From contig JBJXHN010000001.1 in assembly GCA_046233135.1 (NCBI GenBank), positions 620,001-684,000 of the forward strand: 64,000 nt of DNA, written 5' to 3'. The stretch is from JBJXHN01 sp046233135 (GTDB lineage Bacteria; Pseudomonadota; Alphaproteobacteria; Rhodospirillales; Rhodospirillaceae). Of this stretch, positions 34,773 through 43,623 are shown one piece after another. Each line of letters opens with the position of its first letter. Positions within the stretch are counted from its first letter, which is position 1. The notes under the pieces are model-generated. The model was not told the DNA's origin, did no database searches, and saw only the letters and a list, made by a program, of their open reading frames with translations. Position numbers and translations under genes: made by a program.

Positions 34773-37700
34773 GGCCGGCCGGTGCCGATCAGGACAAAGG
34801 CCGTCCAGTCCCCGCTGGCCTTCCCGTCGATGTAATCGCGCTGGGTCTGGCGGAAGGCCTCGGCGAGGGAAACGTTGTCCTGGAGCCAGTGATGATAGAA
34901 GCGGGTCATGAAATCGGCCGCATCGCTGTCATTTACGGGACGCAGGGCCATCAGCACGTTTGCCGCACCGGCAGTCCGAAAGGCCCTTACAAGACCATAG
35001 ACTCCTTCGCCGTCTTCCACCACCCCCTGCCCGGTCTCACAGGCCGAGAGCACCACCAGCTCGGTGCCCTCCAGGTTCAGCCCCTGGGCCTCGATGGCGT
35101 AAAGCAGGCCGTCGGCGGCGTTGTCATTGGCCGCCCCGGCCGCATTGGCGCCGGCCAGGGCGACCCAGGCGCGGAGCATGGGCCGGCTCTCCCCGCCGGT
35201 TGTTGGGGCTCCGGACTGGAAGACGCCATGGGTTGCGAGGTGGAGCACCCGGGGTGGTGTTTCGAGGGTCCTCAGCGCCGCTTCGGAGGCTTCGGTACCG
35301 GTCCAGGGGGCGGGGCTGTTCTCGACCTTGCGGGCGTTGCGGTAGCGGAAGTGGATATCCGCCACTTCCTTGGAGGTGGCCGGTAAGGGGTCGTATACGA
35401 TTGGCTGCGTTACATCGCCCGCAGACGCGGACTGAAGGGTCGCCGGCGCGGCGCCATAGTCGATATCCCCAAGCGCCAGCAGCCCCCGCGCCGGCCGGTC
35501 CGTCTGCGGCCAGAGGAGGTCGCGCCCGGTCTGGATGACGGAAACGGGCATCGTCGCCCCCCAGGGCCGCCCCTCCGCATCCGGCAGTGTGGGCAGGTTG
35601 ACCAGGGAGAGCTGGCCATCCGGCGCAATGGCCACCGACGTGGCACCGTCGAGGAAGGGAAGCAGGGGGGCGATGACGCGGTCATAGAGTTGACGGCCAG
35701 CGTTGGGATCGAGGGCCAGAGCGTCGATCTCCGACGCCGGCCCCAGGTCCACCACCTGAGGATCCCGGGCACCGAGATGGATGATGGCGGCGTAGTGGGG
35801 AGCGGCAAGGATCCGCTCCCCGAAGTCGACGGGCTGGAACTTCCACAGGTCAACGAGGGCTTGGGTCTGCCCTAGAAGGCCTTGCAGATCCCGGAGATTG
35901 GCCTTGCGCACCTGAAGATGCTGCTCATAGTCCCTGCTGATCTTGCCGAGGGCTAGCTCAGTTTGCTCCAGGTCGCGGATGAGGGGCGCCGGATCCCCTT
36001 GCGCTGCCGCATGGGACAGTCGAGTGCGCAAACCTTCGATAGCCTCAACCTTTTCCAGGATACGGGGATCTCTTCCCCGCCGCCCGATTCGGGCCAGCCA
36101 CCCTTCTTCTTCTTCCTGAAGACTTTTGAAACGCAGAACAGCGGATGCCGCCACCCGACGCGCTTCGGCATTGTCTGGGACTGCCAGGGCAAGAGACAAA
36201 GCGAAGGATTGGAAGGAGCGCTGAGAATTCACCGCCAGCCGCTTCGTGCCGACGGCTTCGGTGGCGTAAAGCTCCTGATGCAGCCACGCCAGAACGTTGG
36301 GCTCCATTTGGCGAAGGAGGTCCACCGCTTGATCGTATTTGCCTTGGGTACTGAACGATACGATCATATTCGTGGCATATAACATTGTATCCGGATGCTC
36401 GGGACCAAGCACTCGACGACTGACAGACAGCGTCTCAGCAAAAAGCGGTTTCGCATCCTCATAACGTCCCAGGTGACTATACAGAAGAGCCAGATTGTTC
36501 ATGCTGGTCAGCGTAGACGGATGCTTGGGACCAAGCACTCGACGATGGACCGACAGCGTCTCCGCGTAAAGCGGTTCCGCATCCCCATAACGGCCCTGGC
36601 TCTGATACAGCAAAGCCAGATTGTTCATGCTGGTCAGCGTATCCGGATGCTCGGGACCAAGCACTCGACGACGGACCGCCAGCGTCTCCGCGTAAAGCGG
36701 TTCCGCATCCCCATAACGGCCCTGGCTCTGATACAGCAAAGCCAGATTGTTCATGCTGGTCAGCGTAGACGGATGCTCGGGACCAAGCACTCGACGATGG
36801 ACCGCCAGCGTCTCCGCGTAAAGCGGTTCCGCATCCCCATAACGGCCCTGGCTGTGATACAGACTCGCCAGATTGTTCATGCTGGTCAGCGTAGACGGAT
36901 GCTCGGGACCAAGCACTCGACGACGGACCGCGAGTGTCTCCACGTAGAGCGGTTCCGCATCCCCATAACGGCCCTGGCTGTGATACAGACTCGCCAGATT
37001 GTTCATGCTGGTCAGCGTAGACGGATGCTCGGGACCAAGCACACTGCGAAAGGCCGCCAGCGTCTCCGTGTAAAGCGGTTCCGCATCCCCATAACGGCCC
37101 TGGCTCTCATACAGAAAAGCCAGACTGATCATGCTGATCAGCGTATCCGGATGCTCAGGACCAAGCACACGGCGACGGACCGCCAGCGTCTCCGCGTAAA
37201 GCGGTTCCGCATCCCCATAACGGCCCTGGCTTCCATACAGAGTCGCCAGATTGTTCATGCTGGTCAGCGTATCCGGATGCTCGGGACCAAGCACACGACG
37301 ACTGATCGCAAGCGTCTCCGCGCAGAGCGGTTCCGCTTCCCTATAACGGCCCTGGCTCTCATACAGAAAAGCCAGATTGTTCATGCTGGTCAGCGTATCC
37401 GGATGCTCGGGGCCAAGCACACTGCGAAAGGCCGCCAGCGTCTCCGCGTAAAGCGGTTCCGCATCCCCATAACGGCCCTGGCTCTGATACAGCAAAGCCA
37501 GATTGTTCATGCTGGTCAGCGTATCCGGATGCTCAGGACCTAGCACACGACGACGGACCGCCAGCGTCTCCGCATAAAGCGGTTCCGCATCCCCATAACG
37601 GCCCTGGGCCTTGTACAGAAAAGCCAGATTGTTCATGCTGGCCAGCGTATCCGGATGCTCGGGACCAAGCACTCGACTACGGACCACCAGCGTCTCCGCG

Positions 37701-38119
37701 TAAAGCGGTTCCGCATCCCCATAACGTCCCTGGTCATCATACAGAGCCGCCAGATTGTTCATACTGGTCAGCGTAGACGGATGCTCGGGACCTAGCACAC
37801 GACGACGGACCGCCAGCGTCTCCGCGTAAAGCGGTTCCGCATCCCCATAACGGCCCTGGCTCTGATACAGCAAAGCCAGATTGTTCATGCTGGTCAGCGT
37901 ATCCGGATGCTCGGGTCCGAAAGCCTCTCTTGCCAACGCCAGAGCTTGTTCCGCCAGTGCAATACCGTCTTGGTATTTGCCCTCCTGGTATGCTTGAACA
38001 ACCTGCCCATTCAGCGCTTCCCACTGCGCCTCGGCGCTATCCTCTGCGGCCGATCCCACGCCGGCACCAGTCATCGCCAGCATCAGCACAACCCCGATCA
38101 CCCGCACCATCGTCCGCAT
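34760..38119 (-). CDS. TPR-CHAT caspase-like protein with 13 kinesin-light-chain-type TPRs
   Basis: 1119 residues from ATG 38119, chosen for GGAG six bases upstream; a GTG at 38134 overlaps the previous stop as GTGA. A signal peptide (MVRVIGVVLMLAMTGAGVGSAAED) suggests export. Then 13 tandem 42-residue TPRs (core LGPEHPDTL-SMNNLA-LY-QGRY-DAEPLYAETL), 12 of them nearly identical. A helical middle region leads to a CHAT domain with both catalytic motifs: VLHLATHGVF (His about 964) and VVLSACETG (Cys about 1027). CHAT domains are cysteine proteases of the caspase clan, often in signalling or defence. A periplasmic site is unusual for a defence effector. Third gene of a four-gene overlapping operon. 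Confidence 0.87.
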   Translation of the reverse strand: MRTMVRVIGVVLMLAMTGAGVGSAAEDSAEAQWEALNGQVVQAYQEGKYQDGIALAEQALALAREAFGPEHPDTLTSMNNLALLYQSQGRYGDAEPLYAETLAVRRRVLGPEHPSTLTSMNNLAALYDDQGRYGDAEPLYAETLVVRSRVLGPEHPDTLASMNNLAFLYKAQGRYGDAEPLYAETLAVRRRVLGPEHPDTLTSMNNLALLYQSQGRYGDAEPLYAETLAAFRSVLGPEHPDTLTSMNNLAFLYESQGRYREAEPLCAETLAISRRVLGPEHPDTLTSMNNLATLYGSQGRYGDAEPLYAETLAVRRRVLGPEHPDTLISMISLAFLYESQGRYGDAEPLYTETLAAFRSVLGPEHPSTLTSMNNLASLYHSQGRYGDAEPLYVETLAVRRRVLGPEHPSTLTSMNNLASLYHSQGRYGDAEPLYAETLAVHRRVLGPEHPSTLTSMNNLALLYQSQGRYGDAEPLYAETLAVRRRVLGPEHPDTLTSMNNLALLYQSQGRYGDAEPLYAETLSVHRRVLGPKHPSTLTSMNNLALLYSHLGRYEDAKPLFAETLSVSRRVLGPEHPDTMLYATNMIVSFSTQGKYDQAVDLLRQMEPNVLAWLHQELYATEAVGTKRLAVNSQRSFQSFALSLALAVPDNAEARRVAASAVLRFKSLQEEEEGWLARIGRRGRDPRILEKVEAIEGLRTRLSHAAAQGDPAPLIRDLEQTELALGKISRDYEQHLQVRKANLRDLQGLLGQTQALVDLWKFQPVDFGERILAAPHYAAIIHLGARDPQVVDLGPASEIDALALDPNAGRQLYDRVIAPLLPFLDGATSVAIAPDGQLSLVNLPTLPDAEGRPWGATMPVSVIQTGRDLLWPQTDRPARGLLALGDIDYGAAPATLQSASAGDVTQPIVYDPLPATSKEVADIHFRYRNARKVENSPAPWTGTEASEAALRTLETPPRVLHLATHGVFQSGAPTTGGESRPMLRAWVALAGANAAGAANDNAADGLLYAIEAQGLNLEGTELVVLSACETGQGVVEDGEGVYGLVRAFRTAGAANVLMALRPVNDSDAADFMTRFYHHWLQDNVSLAEAFRQTQRDYIDGKASGDWTAFVLIGTGRPWRS
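36293..37930 (-). repeat. Tandem 126-bp DNA repeats encoding the TPRs
   Basis: Thirteen units of 126 bp, each one TPR. Units 1-12 are nearly identical at DNA level, including synonymous positions; unit 13 at the 36.3-kb end has diverged. Such identity implies recent expansion or ongoing gene conversion, and copy number is likely to vary between strains. Confidence 0.9.
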
Positions 38120-38130
38120 TCCGGTCTCCG

Positions 38131-38754
38131 TCACTTTTCGCAGCTCTCGCGATCCTGGGTCATGCGCAGGAAACGGATTTCTTTCCAGGGCACCACATCC
38201 GTTGGCAGCGTCTGTTGTGGGCGTTTTGTTAAGGGAGTAATCAGGTAAACGTGGTCCTTCCGGGCCAGCAACAGCTTGGTGCAGCCTCCTTGAAGCCGTT
38301 TCACCAGCTTGGCATCCCCGAATTCCCGGGGCTCCTTCAGCACCAACTGCACCTTGGCGAACTTCCGGTAGCCGTCCGCTTCATAGGCGGCCACGTCGGC
38401 CTTGGCGGCGTCTTCTCCCGCTTCCGGGGCCAGGCGAAACAGGCCGAGCACGCAGACCAGCAGGATGATCGTCCGCCACCCCAGCGCAAAACGCCGGGTG
38501 AAGCGCAAGATCGCCAGCAGGGTGATGATCGCCAAAACCACCCATAGCAGAAAGTGATTGGCCGTCATCAGGCCATACATCATGAAGAAGTCCCGAGGCG
38601 TATCCGCCAGCAGCATTGGCAGACCAAAGATGTCTGCGTAGGTGTTGGCGTAGCCCCACCCGGCAATAAAGATCCAGGCGGCCTTGACCGTCAGTACAAA
38701 GCCGCCAAGGGTCACCAGATCCCCGACGGACAGATTGCCAGTGTCCTCGCTCAT
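38131..38754 (-). CDS. Hypothetical three-helix membrane protein of the CHAT operon
   Basis: 207 residues. Three likely membrane helices (about 14-36, 60-82 and 93-108) and a soluble, basic C-terminal half of about 100 residues (YRKFAKVQLVLKEP ... YLITPL). No family recognised. Its ATG overlaps the stop of the gene before it (ATGA), and its stop overlaps the possible GTG start of the TPR-CHAT gene. Fixed position in the operon suggests it works with the CHAT proteins, perhaps as a membrane anchor or sensor, or as the protease target; this is inference. Confidence 0.65.
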   Translation of the reverse strand: MSEDTGNLSVGDLVTLGGFVLTVKAAWIFIAGWGYANTYADIFGLPMLLADTPRDFFMMYGLMTANHFLLWVVLAIITLLAILRFTRRFALGWRTIILLVCVLGLFRLAPEAGEDAAKADVAAYEADGYRKFAKVQLVLKEPREFGDAKLVKRLQGGCTKLLLARKDHVYLITPLTKRPQQTLPTDVVPWKEIRFLRMTQDRESCEK

Positions 38755-39101
38755 TGGTTTTCACCGGCTGGTGCACCGTCAGGAACGCCCCGGATACCGT
38801 TCCAGTCCGGATCATGCTCGGCGCCGGCCTTACAAGGATTGCAGCCGCCCTCCTGATTCAGGAGAATCGTCCACGCCTCCTCCCGGACCATGATTTCCAC
38901 GTCGATGCCTGTGCAACTCGCGACCGGGAAGGGGTCTCCGGCGGCCTTGAACAGCTGGCACTCCTTCAGCAGGTCCGCCCCGTCGGAACTCTCCAAGCAG
39001 CTGCACACCCCCGGCTCCAGTGCCTCCTTCGGCACCTCCGCCCCAGCCGGACCGCCCCAGGCCAGGACAGCCGTCGCCGCCAAAGCAGTCAGAACACGCA
39101 T
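38751..39101 (-). CDS. Small secreted Cys-rich hypothetical protein of the CHAT operon
   Basis: 116 residues from ATG 39101. A signal peptide (MRVLTALAATAVLAWGGPAGAE) precedes a mature domain of about 95 residues with six cysteines (CSC, KEC, SC, CNPC), enough for three disulfides. No family recognised. First gene of the minus-strand operon and coupled by ATGA overlap to the membrane-protein gene. It could be a periplasmic sensor or ligand for the downstream TPR-CHAT protein, which is also predicted to be exported. Confidence 0.6.
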   Translation of the reverse strand: MRVLTALAATAVLAWGGPAGAEVPKEALEPGVCSCLESSDGADLLKECQLFKAAGDPFPVASCTGIDVEIMVREEAWTILLNQEGGCNPCKAGAEHDPDWNGIRGVPDGAPAGENQ

Positions 39102-39198
39102 CGCCCGCCCCCCAAGACTCCCCACAGGGCCTCAAGGGTATGAAAGCAATCCGCGTTCGAAAAGCAAAAAGTCCGCTAAAGCTGCCGCCGGCGCCTCC

Positions 39199-39759
39199 TT
39201 ACGGAGCGCCAACCAATTCCTCAACCGCACCGACGATCTGCGGGGCGAGGGGTTCCACGGCCGTAGAGAATGCGGCCGCGATCGATCCGTCCGGCGCGAT
39301 CAGGTACTTGTGGAAGTTCCAGTTCGGGGCCGGAAGATCCGGGCGACTGTCCCGCGCCCAGGCGTAGAAGGGATGCGCCGTCGGCCCCACCACCGTCGTC
39401 TTGTCGGCCAGGGGGAAGTCCACCGCGAAGGTGGTCTCGCAGAAGTCCTTGATTTCGGTGGCCGATCCCGGCTCCTGGCCGCCGAAGTCGTTGGACGGCA
39501 CGCCCAGCACCACCAGACCCCGCTCCCGGAACCGCTCCCACAGCGCCTGAAGGCCTTCGTATTGCGGGGTGAAGCCGCAGCGGCTCGCCGTGTTCACCAC
39601 TAGCACCGGATGGCCCTTCCAGGCCGCCAGGGGCAAGGTGCCGCCGTCAATGGAGGGGAAGGAAAAGGCGTGCGCGCCCGGCTCGGCCGCCATCGCGCCG
39701 CCGCCGCTCGCCGCGGCCAGCAATACCGCGCCCAACAGGCCTTTGATCCGCTTCCGCAT
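39199..39759 (-). CDS. Glutathione peroxidase family protein, exported
   Basis: 186 residues from ATG 39759 (GAGGAG about eight bases upstream); the GTG at 39774 is less likely. Signal peptide (LLGAVLLAAASGGGAMAAE), then VVNTASRCGFTPQYEGLQ with the peroxidatic Cys, VLGVPSNDFGGQEPG, and NWNFHKYLI with the catalytic Trp/Asn. It reduces peroxides, in practice using thioredoxin in many bacteria. Export to the periplasm is predicted. Confidence 0.9.
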   Translation of the reverse strand: MRKRIKGLLGAVLLAAASGGGAMAAEPGAHAFSFPSIDGGTLPLAAWKGHPVLVVNTASRCGFTPQYEGLQALWERFRERGLVVLGVPSNDFGGQEPGSATEIKDFCETTFAVDFPLADKTTVVGPTAHPFYAWARDSRPDLPAPNWNFHKYLIAPDGSIAAAFSTAVEPLAPQIVGAVEELVGAP

Positions 39760-39787
39760 CGGCTTTCTCCTCACGTGACAAACTCAT

Positions 39788-39853
39788 GGGAGGTCTGGAG
39801 GGACTAGTCCCTCCAGCACTTAAGACCTGGGGGACTGGTCCCCCAGACCCCGG
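39788..39853. repeat. G-rich palindromic repeat, copy at 39.8 kb
   Basis: GGAGGGAC/GTCCCTCC followed by CTGGGGGAC/GTCCCCCAG. The first half is nearly identical to 30353-30393. It sits upstream of the peroxidase gene. Confidence 0.65.
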
Positions 39854-39859
39854 TAATAC

Positions 39860-39891
39860 CGAACTGCGCGGGTTAAAACCCACGCAGTTCG
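39860..39891. repeat. Intergenic hairpin A beside smpB
   Basis: A 32-nt hairpin: outer CGAACTGCG/CGCAGTTCG, one C-A mismatch, inner GGGTT/AACCC around AA. Flanking AATAC/GTATT extends the stem with a bulge. Confidence 0.75.
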
Positions 39892-39954
39892 TATTGCGTT
39901 CAAGCGGCACGCGGCCTTTTACGCGCCATAAGGCGCGGCGGCCAGTCGGCCTTG

Positions 39955-39988
39955 CCAACCTGCGCGGGTTAAAACCCACGCAGGTTGG
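39955..39988 (-). repeat. Intergenic hairpin B, at the smpB 3' end
   Basis: A 34-nt hairpin: CCAACCTGCG/CGCAGGTTGG outside, the same C-A mismatch and the same GGGTT-AA-AACCC core as hairpin A. Flanks differ from A but are still paired. It starts two bases past the smpB stop and probably ends that transcript. Between A and B lies another small hairpin, GCGCC-ATAA-GGCGC near 39923. Confidence 0.75.
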
Positions 39989-39990
39989 TG

Positions 39991-40479
39991 TTAGCCCTTG
40001 TCGCGGAGCAGGCGGGCCTTGTCGCGGTTCCATTCCCGCTCCTTGATCGCGTGGCGCTTGTCATGCGCCTTGCGGCCCTTGGCCAGACCCAGCTGGATCT
40101 TGGCGATCCCCCGGTCGTTGAAGTACAGGAACAACGGCACCAGGGTCATGCCGTCCTTGGTGACCGCGCCGATCAGCTTCTGCGCCTCGCGGCGATGCAC
40201 CAGCAGCTTGCGCGCACGGCGGGTTTCATGGGCGAAGGCCTTCACCCCCGGCGTCCAGTCGGGGATGTAGGCATTGAACAGATACAGCTCCCCGTCCTTC
40301 GGACCCGCATAGCTTTCCGCGATATTGGCCCGGCCGGTGCGCAGGGATTTCACCTCCGTCCCCTGCAGCATGATCCCCGCTTCCAGCGTTTCCATGATGT
40401 CATATTCATGGCGCGCGCGGCGGTTCTCCGCCACGCGGCCATGGGAAATCAACTGGTTACCGGATTTTTCTTTGGCCAT
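39991..40479 (-). CDS. smpB: SsrA-binding protein SmpB
   Basis: 162 residues. VAENRRARHEYDIMETLEAGIMLQGTEVKSLR and AYIPDWTPGVKAFAHETRRARKLLVHRREA are the family's hallmark blocks. SmpB brings tmRNA to stalled ribosomes. The basic C-terminal tail (KGRKAHDKRHAIKEREWNRDKARLLRDKG) that enters the mRNA channel is complete. It follows dapA closely (13 bp) on the same strand, a common alphaproteobacterial order. No tmRNA gene was seen in the window. Confidence 0.96.
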   Translation of the reverse strand: MAKEKSGNQLISHGRVAENRRARHEYDIMETLEAGIMLQGTEVKSLRTGRANIAESYAGPKDGELYLFNAYIPDWTPGVKAFAHETRRARKLLVHRREAQKLIGAVTKDGMTLVPLFLYFNDRGIAKIQLGLAKGRKAHDKRHAIKEREWNRDKARLLRDKG

Positions 40480-40492
40480 GCCTGAATGCCGA

Positions 40493-41374
40493 TCAGCTCA
40501 GCAGGCCGGCTTTGGCCAGCGCCGCAGAGACCGCCTGCTCGGTCTCTTTCGACACCGGAACCATCGGCAGCCGGGTTTCGGGGGTGCAGAGGCCCAGCAG
40601 GCTCGCGGCGTATTTCACCGGACCCGGGCTGGTCTCCACGAACATCGCGTCATGCAGCGGCATCAGCCGGTCGCGCAGGGTGACGAAGGTGGCCAGATCC
40701 CCGGCCCGCCACGCCGCCTGCATCTGCGAACACAGCTTCGGCGCCACGTTGGAGGTCACCGAGATGCAGCCATGGCCGCCCTGGGCCAGGAAGGCCGCCG
40801 CCGTGCCGTCCTCGCCGGACAGCTGGCAGAAGGACTCGCCGATCCGCAGCCGCGTCCGCAGGGGGCGGGCCAGATCGTTGGTGGCATCCTTCACGCCGAC
40901 GATGTTCGGGCAGGTCTCGGCCAGACGCGCCATGGTATCGACGGACATGTCGACCACCGAACGGCCGGGGATGTTGTAGATGATCACCGGCAGGCCGTCG
41001 GCCGCCTCGGCCACCGCCTTGTAATGCTGGAACAGGCCTTCCTGGGTCGGCTTGTTGTAATAGGGCGTGACCACCAGGACCGCATCGGCCCCCGCGCTCT
41101 TGGCATGGCGGGTGAAGTCCATGGCTTCGGCCGTGCTGTTGGAGCCCGCACCGGCGATCACCGGCACTTTGCCTTTGGCGACTTCGATGCACAGCTCCAC
41201 CACGCGTTTGTGCTCGGAATGGCTCAGGGTCGGCGATTCGCCGGTGGTCCCCATGGGCACCACGCCATTCGAGCCCTCGGCGATCTGCCAGGCCACGAAA
41301 TCCTGGAACGCACGCTCATCCACAACCCCGTCCCGGAACGGGGTGATCAGCGCGGTTATGGAGCCTTGAAACAT
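40493..41374 (-). CDS. dapA: 4-hydroxy-tetrahydrodipicolinate synthase
   Basis: 293 residues from ATG 41374 (MFQGSITALITPFRDG), the standard start; upstream in-frame codons are not conserved. TGESPTLSHSEH, IIYNIPGRS with the catalytic Tyr, and GVKDATNDLAR with the Schiff-base Lys are present. It condenses pyruvate with aspartate semialdehyde for lysine and diaminopimelate synthesis. It forms a transcription unit with smpB and is divergent from the lytic transglycosylase gene. Confidence 0.95.
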   Translation of the reverse strand: MFQGSITALITPFRDGVVDERAFQDFVAWQIAEGSNGVVPMGTTGESPTLSHSEHKRVVELCIEVAKGKVPVIAGAGSNSTAEAMDFTRHAKSAGADAVLVVTPYYNKPTQEGLFQHYKAVAEAADGLPVIIYNIPGRSVVDMSVDTMARLAETCPNIVGVKDATNDLARPLRTRLRIGESFCQLSGEDGTAAAFLAQGGHGCISVTSNVAPKLCSQMQAAWRAGDLATFVTLRDRLMPLHDAMFVETSPGPVKYAASLLGLCTPETRLPMVPVSKETEQAVSAALAKAGLLS

Positions 41375-41568
41375 CGTCCTCTCCGCTGTTTGGAATGGGT
41401 CCGGAGAAACCCCGGACCATGAACCGGTCTTTGTACCACACCCCGCGCCCACCGCAAGACTTGCGGCGCCCAAAGAATACCCCCACAGTGGGGCTCGGCC
41501 TGACCATTTCGCAGCCGCCTGACAACCACCAGTCGCCCCCAGCCGCCCCCCAAGCCGCCCAAGCCGTA

Positions 41569-43596
41569 ATGATGAGGGACAATCTCGTGCCGCACCTGAC
41601 CCGCCTGCCCCATCTGGTCCTGGGACTGGCACTGCTGCTGGCGGTTGACCCCCGCCCGCTACGCGCTGCCGATGGCCCGCTTTCGGCCGCTGATGCCGCC
41701 ACCTATACCGCCGCCTTTGCCGCCGGCGATGCCGCGCGCTGGCCGGAAGCCTATGGCCTTGCCGCCTCGGCCAAGGACAAGCGGCTGCTGGACGCCCTGG
41801 CCTGGCGCCATATGCGCACCACCGGCCCCGGCTCGCCCAGCATCGGCGACCGCCTGGCCTTTCTCGAACGCCACAGCACCTGGCCGCTCGCCTCGGTGAT
41901 CCAGCGGATTACCGAAGACGAGATGTATTCCAACCCCTATCCCAACCAGTCTGCCGTGGCCTTCTTCCAGAAGTTTCCGCCGCAGTCCGGCCTGGGCAAG
42001 GCGGTCTACGCCCGCGCCCTGCTCGCCACCGGCAACAGGGGCGAGGCCACCCGGCTGGCCCGCGAAGCCTGGGTGGAGGCGGACCTGTCCTCCGGCCGGG
42101 AAACCGCCTTCCTGAAGGACATGGGCTCGCTGCTGCGGGCGGAAGACCATCTGGCGCGCGCCGACCGTCTGGTCTGGGATCAGGATTACGAGGACGCGCG
42201 GCGCCTGCTGCCCCGCCTGTCCGGCGCCGACCGGGCGCTGATCGAGGCCCGTATCATCCTGGGCAGCGGCCAGGGCAACGCGGACGCCGCCGTGGCCAAG
42301 GTGCCGGCCGCCCGGCAGGGCGATCCGGGGCTGGTGTTCGAACGGGTGCGCTGGCGCCGCAAGGCCGGCCTGGACGTCAGCGCCATCGAGCTGCTGTTGA
42401 ACAAGGGCGATACCGTGGGGCGTGAAGACCGCTGGTGGTGGGAACGCGCCATCCTGCTGCGCGACGCCCTGGACCGGGGAGAGGTCTCCGCCGCCTTCGC
42501 GCTGGCCAAGAGCCACGAGCATGACGAGGGCCTGGCCTTCGCCGAAGGGGAGTGGTACGCGGGCTGGATCGCCCTGCGCAACCTGAACAAGCCGCAGGTG
42601 GCCCTCGGCCATTTCGAGGCCCTGTACAACGGCGTCTCCACCCCCATCAGCCGCAGCCGGGGGGCCTACTGGTCCGGCCGGGCCGCCGCTGCGGCAGGTC
42701 AGGCGGACAAGGCCAAGGCCTGGTACGCCAAAGCCGCCGAGTTCCCCGCCACCTTCTACGGCCAGTTGGCCATCGAAGCCATGGGCGAGCCGCTGTCCAA
42801 ATACTTCCCCAAGCAGGATGTCACGCCGACGGAAGCGGACAAGATCGCCATCTCCGGTGATCCGCTGGTTGCCGTGGCCAGCCGGCTGGCGCAGATCCGC
42901 CGCGATCAGGATATGCTGTCCTTCCTGCTGGAACTGGAACGGCAATATGACTCCCCCGGCGCGCGCAAGCTGATCGCCGACATTCCCCTGAAAGCCGGCC
43001 TGACCGGCGAGGCGGTGTTCTTCTCCCGCCGCGCCTCGCTGGACGGCACCTTGCTGGTGGAAGCCGGCTACCCCCTGCCCGCCGGCGTCAAGGAACGGGT
43101 GCAGGCCCTGGGGCAGCAGCACGGGCTGGAGCCGGCGCTGATCCTCGGCATCATCCGCCAGGAAAGCAACTTCGACGCCAACGCCCGCAGCCCGGCCGGG
43201 GCCCTGGGCCTGATGCAGCTGATGCCCAACACCGCCAAGCTGGTGGCGCGGCAGGAAAACGTGGCCCTGAACCTCGGCCACCTGACCGCCGATCCCCACC
43301 TCAACATGCGCCTGGGCAGCCGCTATCTGGGCCAGCTGGTGCGCGACTTCGGCGGGTCCTATGTGATGTCCATCGCCGGCTACAACGCCGGCCCCGGACG
43401 GCCGCGGCAGTGGGCGCGGGACAACGACCGGGTTCGCCACGGTCCCCTGACCGACGCCGTCGACTGGATCGAATCCATTCCCTTCCGGGAGACACGGAAC
43501 TATGTGCAACGGGTGCTGGAGGGCACCATGGTCTATCGCCTGCGCCTGGGCCAGACCATCCCTGCCGGTACCTTGACGAAGGATGTCACCCGCTAA
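41569..43596 (+). CDS. slt: Soluble lytic murein transglycosylase
   Basis: About 675 residues from ATG 41569 (or 41572); no good ribosome site is visible for either. A signal peptide (LPHLVLGLALLLAVDPRPLRA) leads into a long superhelical alpha-domain of Slt70 type. The C-terminal catalytic domain reads LEPALILGIIRQESNFDANARSPAGALGLMQLMP with the catalytic Glu, then YNAGPGRPRQW. It cleaves peptidoglycan strands to anhydromuropeptides in the periplasm. Confidence 0.92.
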   Translation: MMRDNLVPHLTRLPHLVLGLALLLAVDPRPLRAADGPLSAADAATYTAAFAAGDAARWPEAYGLAASAKDKRLLDALAWRHMRTTGPGSPSIGDRLAFLERHSTWPLASVIQRITEDEMYSNPYPNQSAVAFFQKFPPQSGLGKAVYARALLATGNRGEATRLAREAWVEADLSSGRETAFLKDMGSLLRAEDHLARADRLVWDQDYEDARRLLPRLSGADRALIEARIILGSGQGNADAAVAKVPAARQGDPGLVFERVRWRRKAGLDVSAIELLLNKGDTVGREDRWWWERAILLRDALDRGEVSAAFALAKSHEHDEGLAFAEGEWYAGWIALRNLNKPQVALGHFEALYNGVSTPISRSRGAYWSGRAAAAAGQADKAKAWYAKAAEFPATFYGQLAIEAMGEPLSKYFPKQDVTPTEADKIAISGDPLVAVASRLAQIRRDQDMLSFLLELERQYDSPGARKLIADIPLKAGLTGEAVFFSRRASLDGTLLVEAGYPLPAGVKERVQALGQQHGLEPALILGIIRQESNFDANARSPAGALGLMQLMPNTAKLVARQENVALNLGHLTADPHLNMRLGSRYLGQLVRDFGGSYVMSIAGYNAGPGRPRQWARDNDRVRHGPLTDAVDWIESIPFRETRNYVQRVLEGTMVYRLRLGQTIPAGTLTKDVTR

Positions 43597-43623
43597 ATAA
43601 ATCACGGCAGGAGAGCCCGAACG

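Noticed and set aside
36395..37543. A 382-residue plus-strand frame with regular repeats
   Set aside because: It is the complement of the 126-bp TPR repeats; the repetition comes from the real minus-strand gene.
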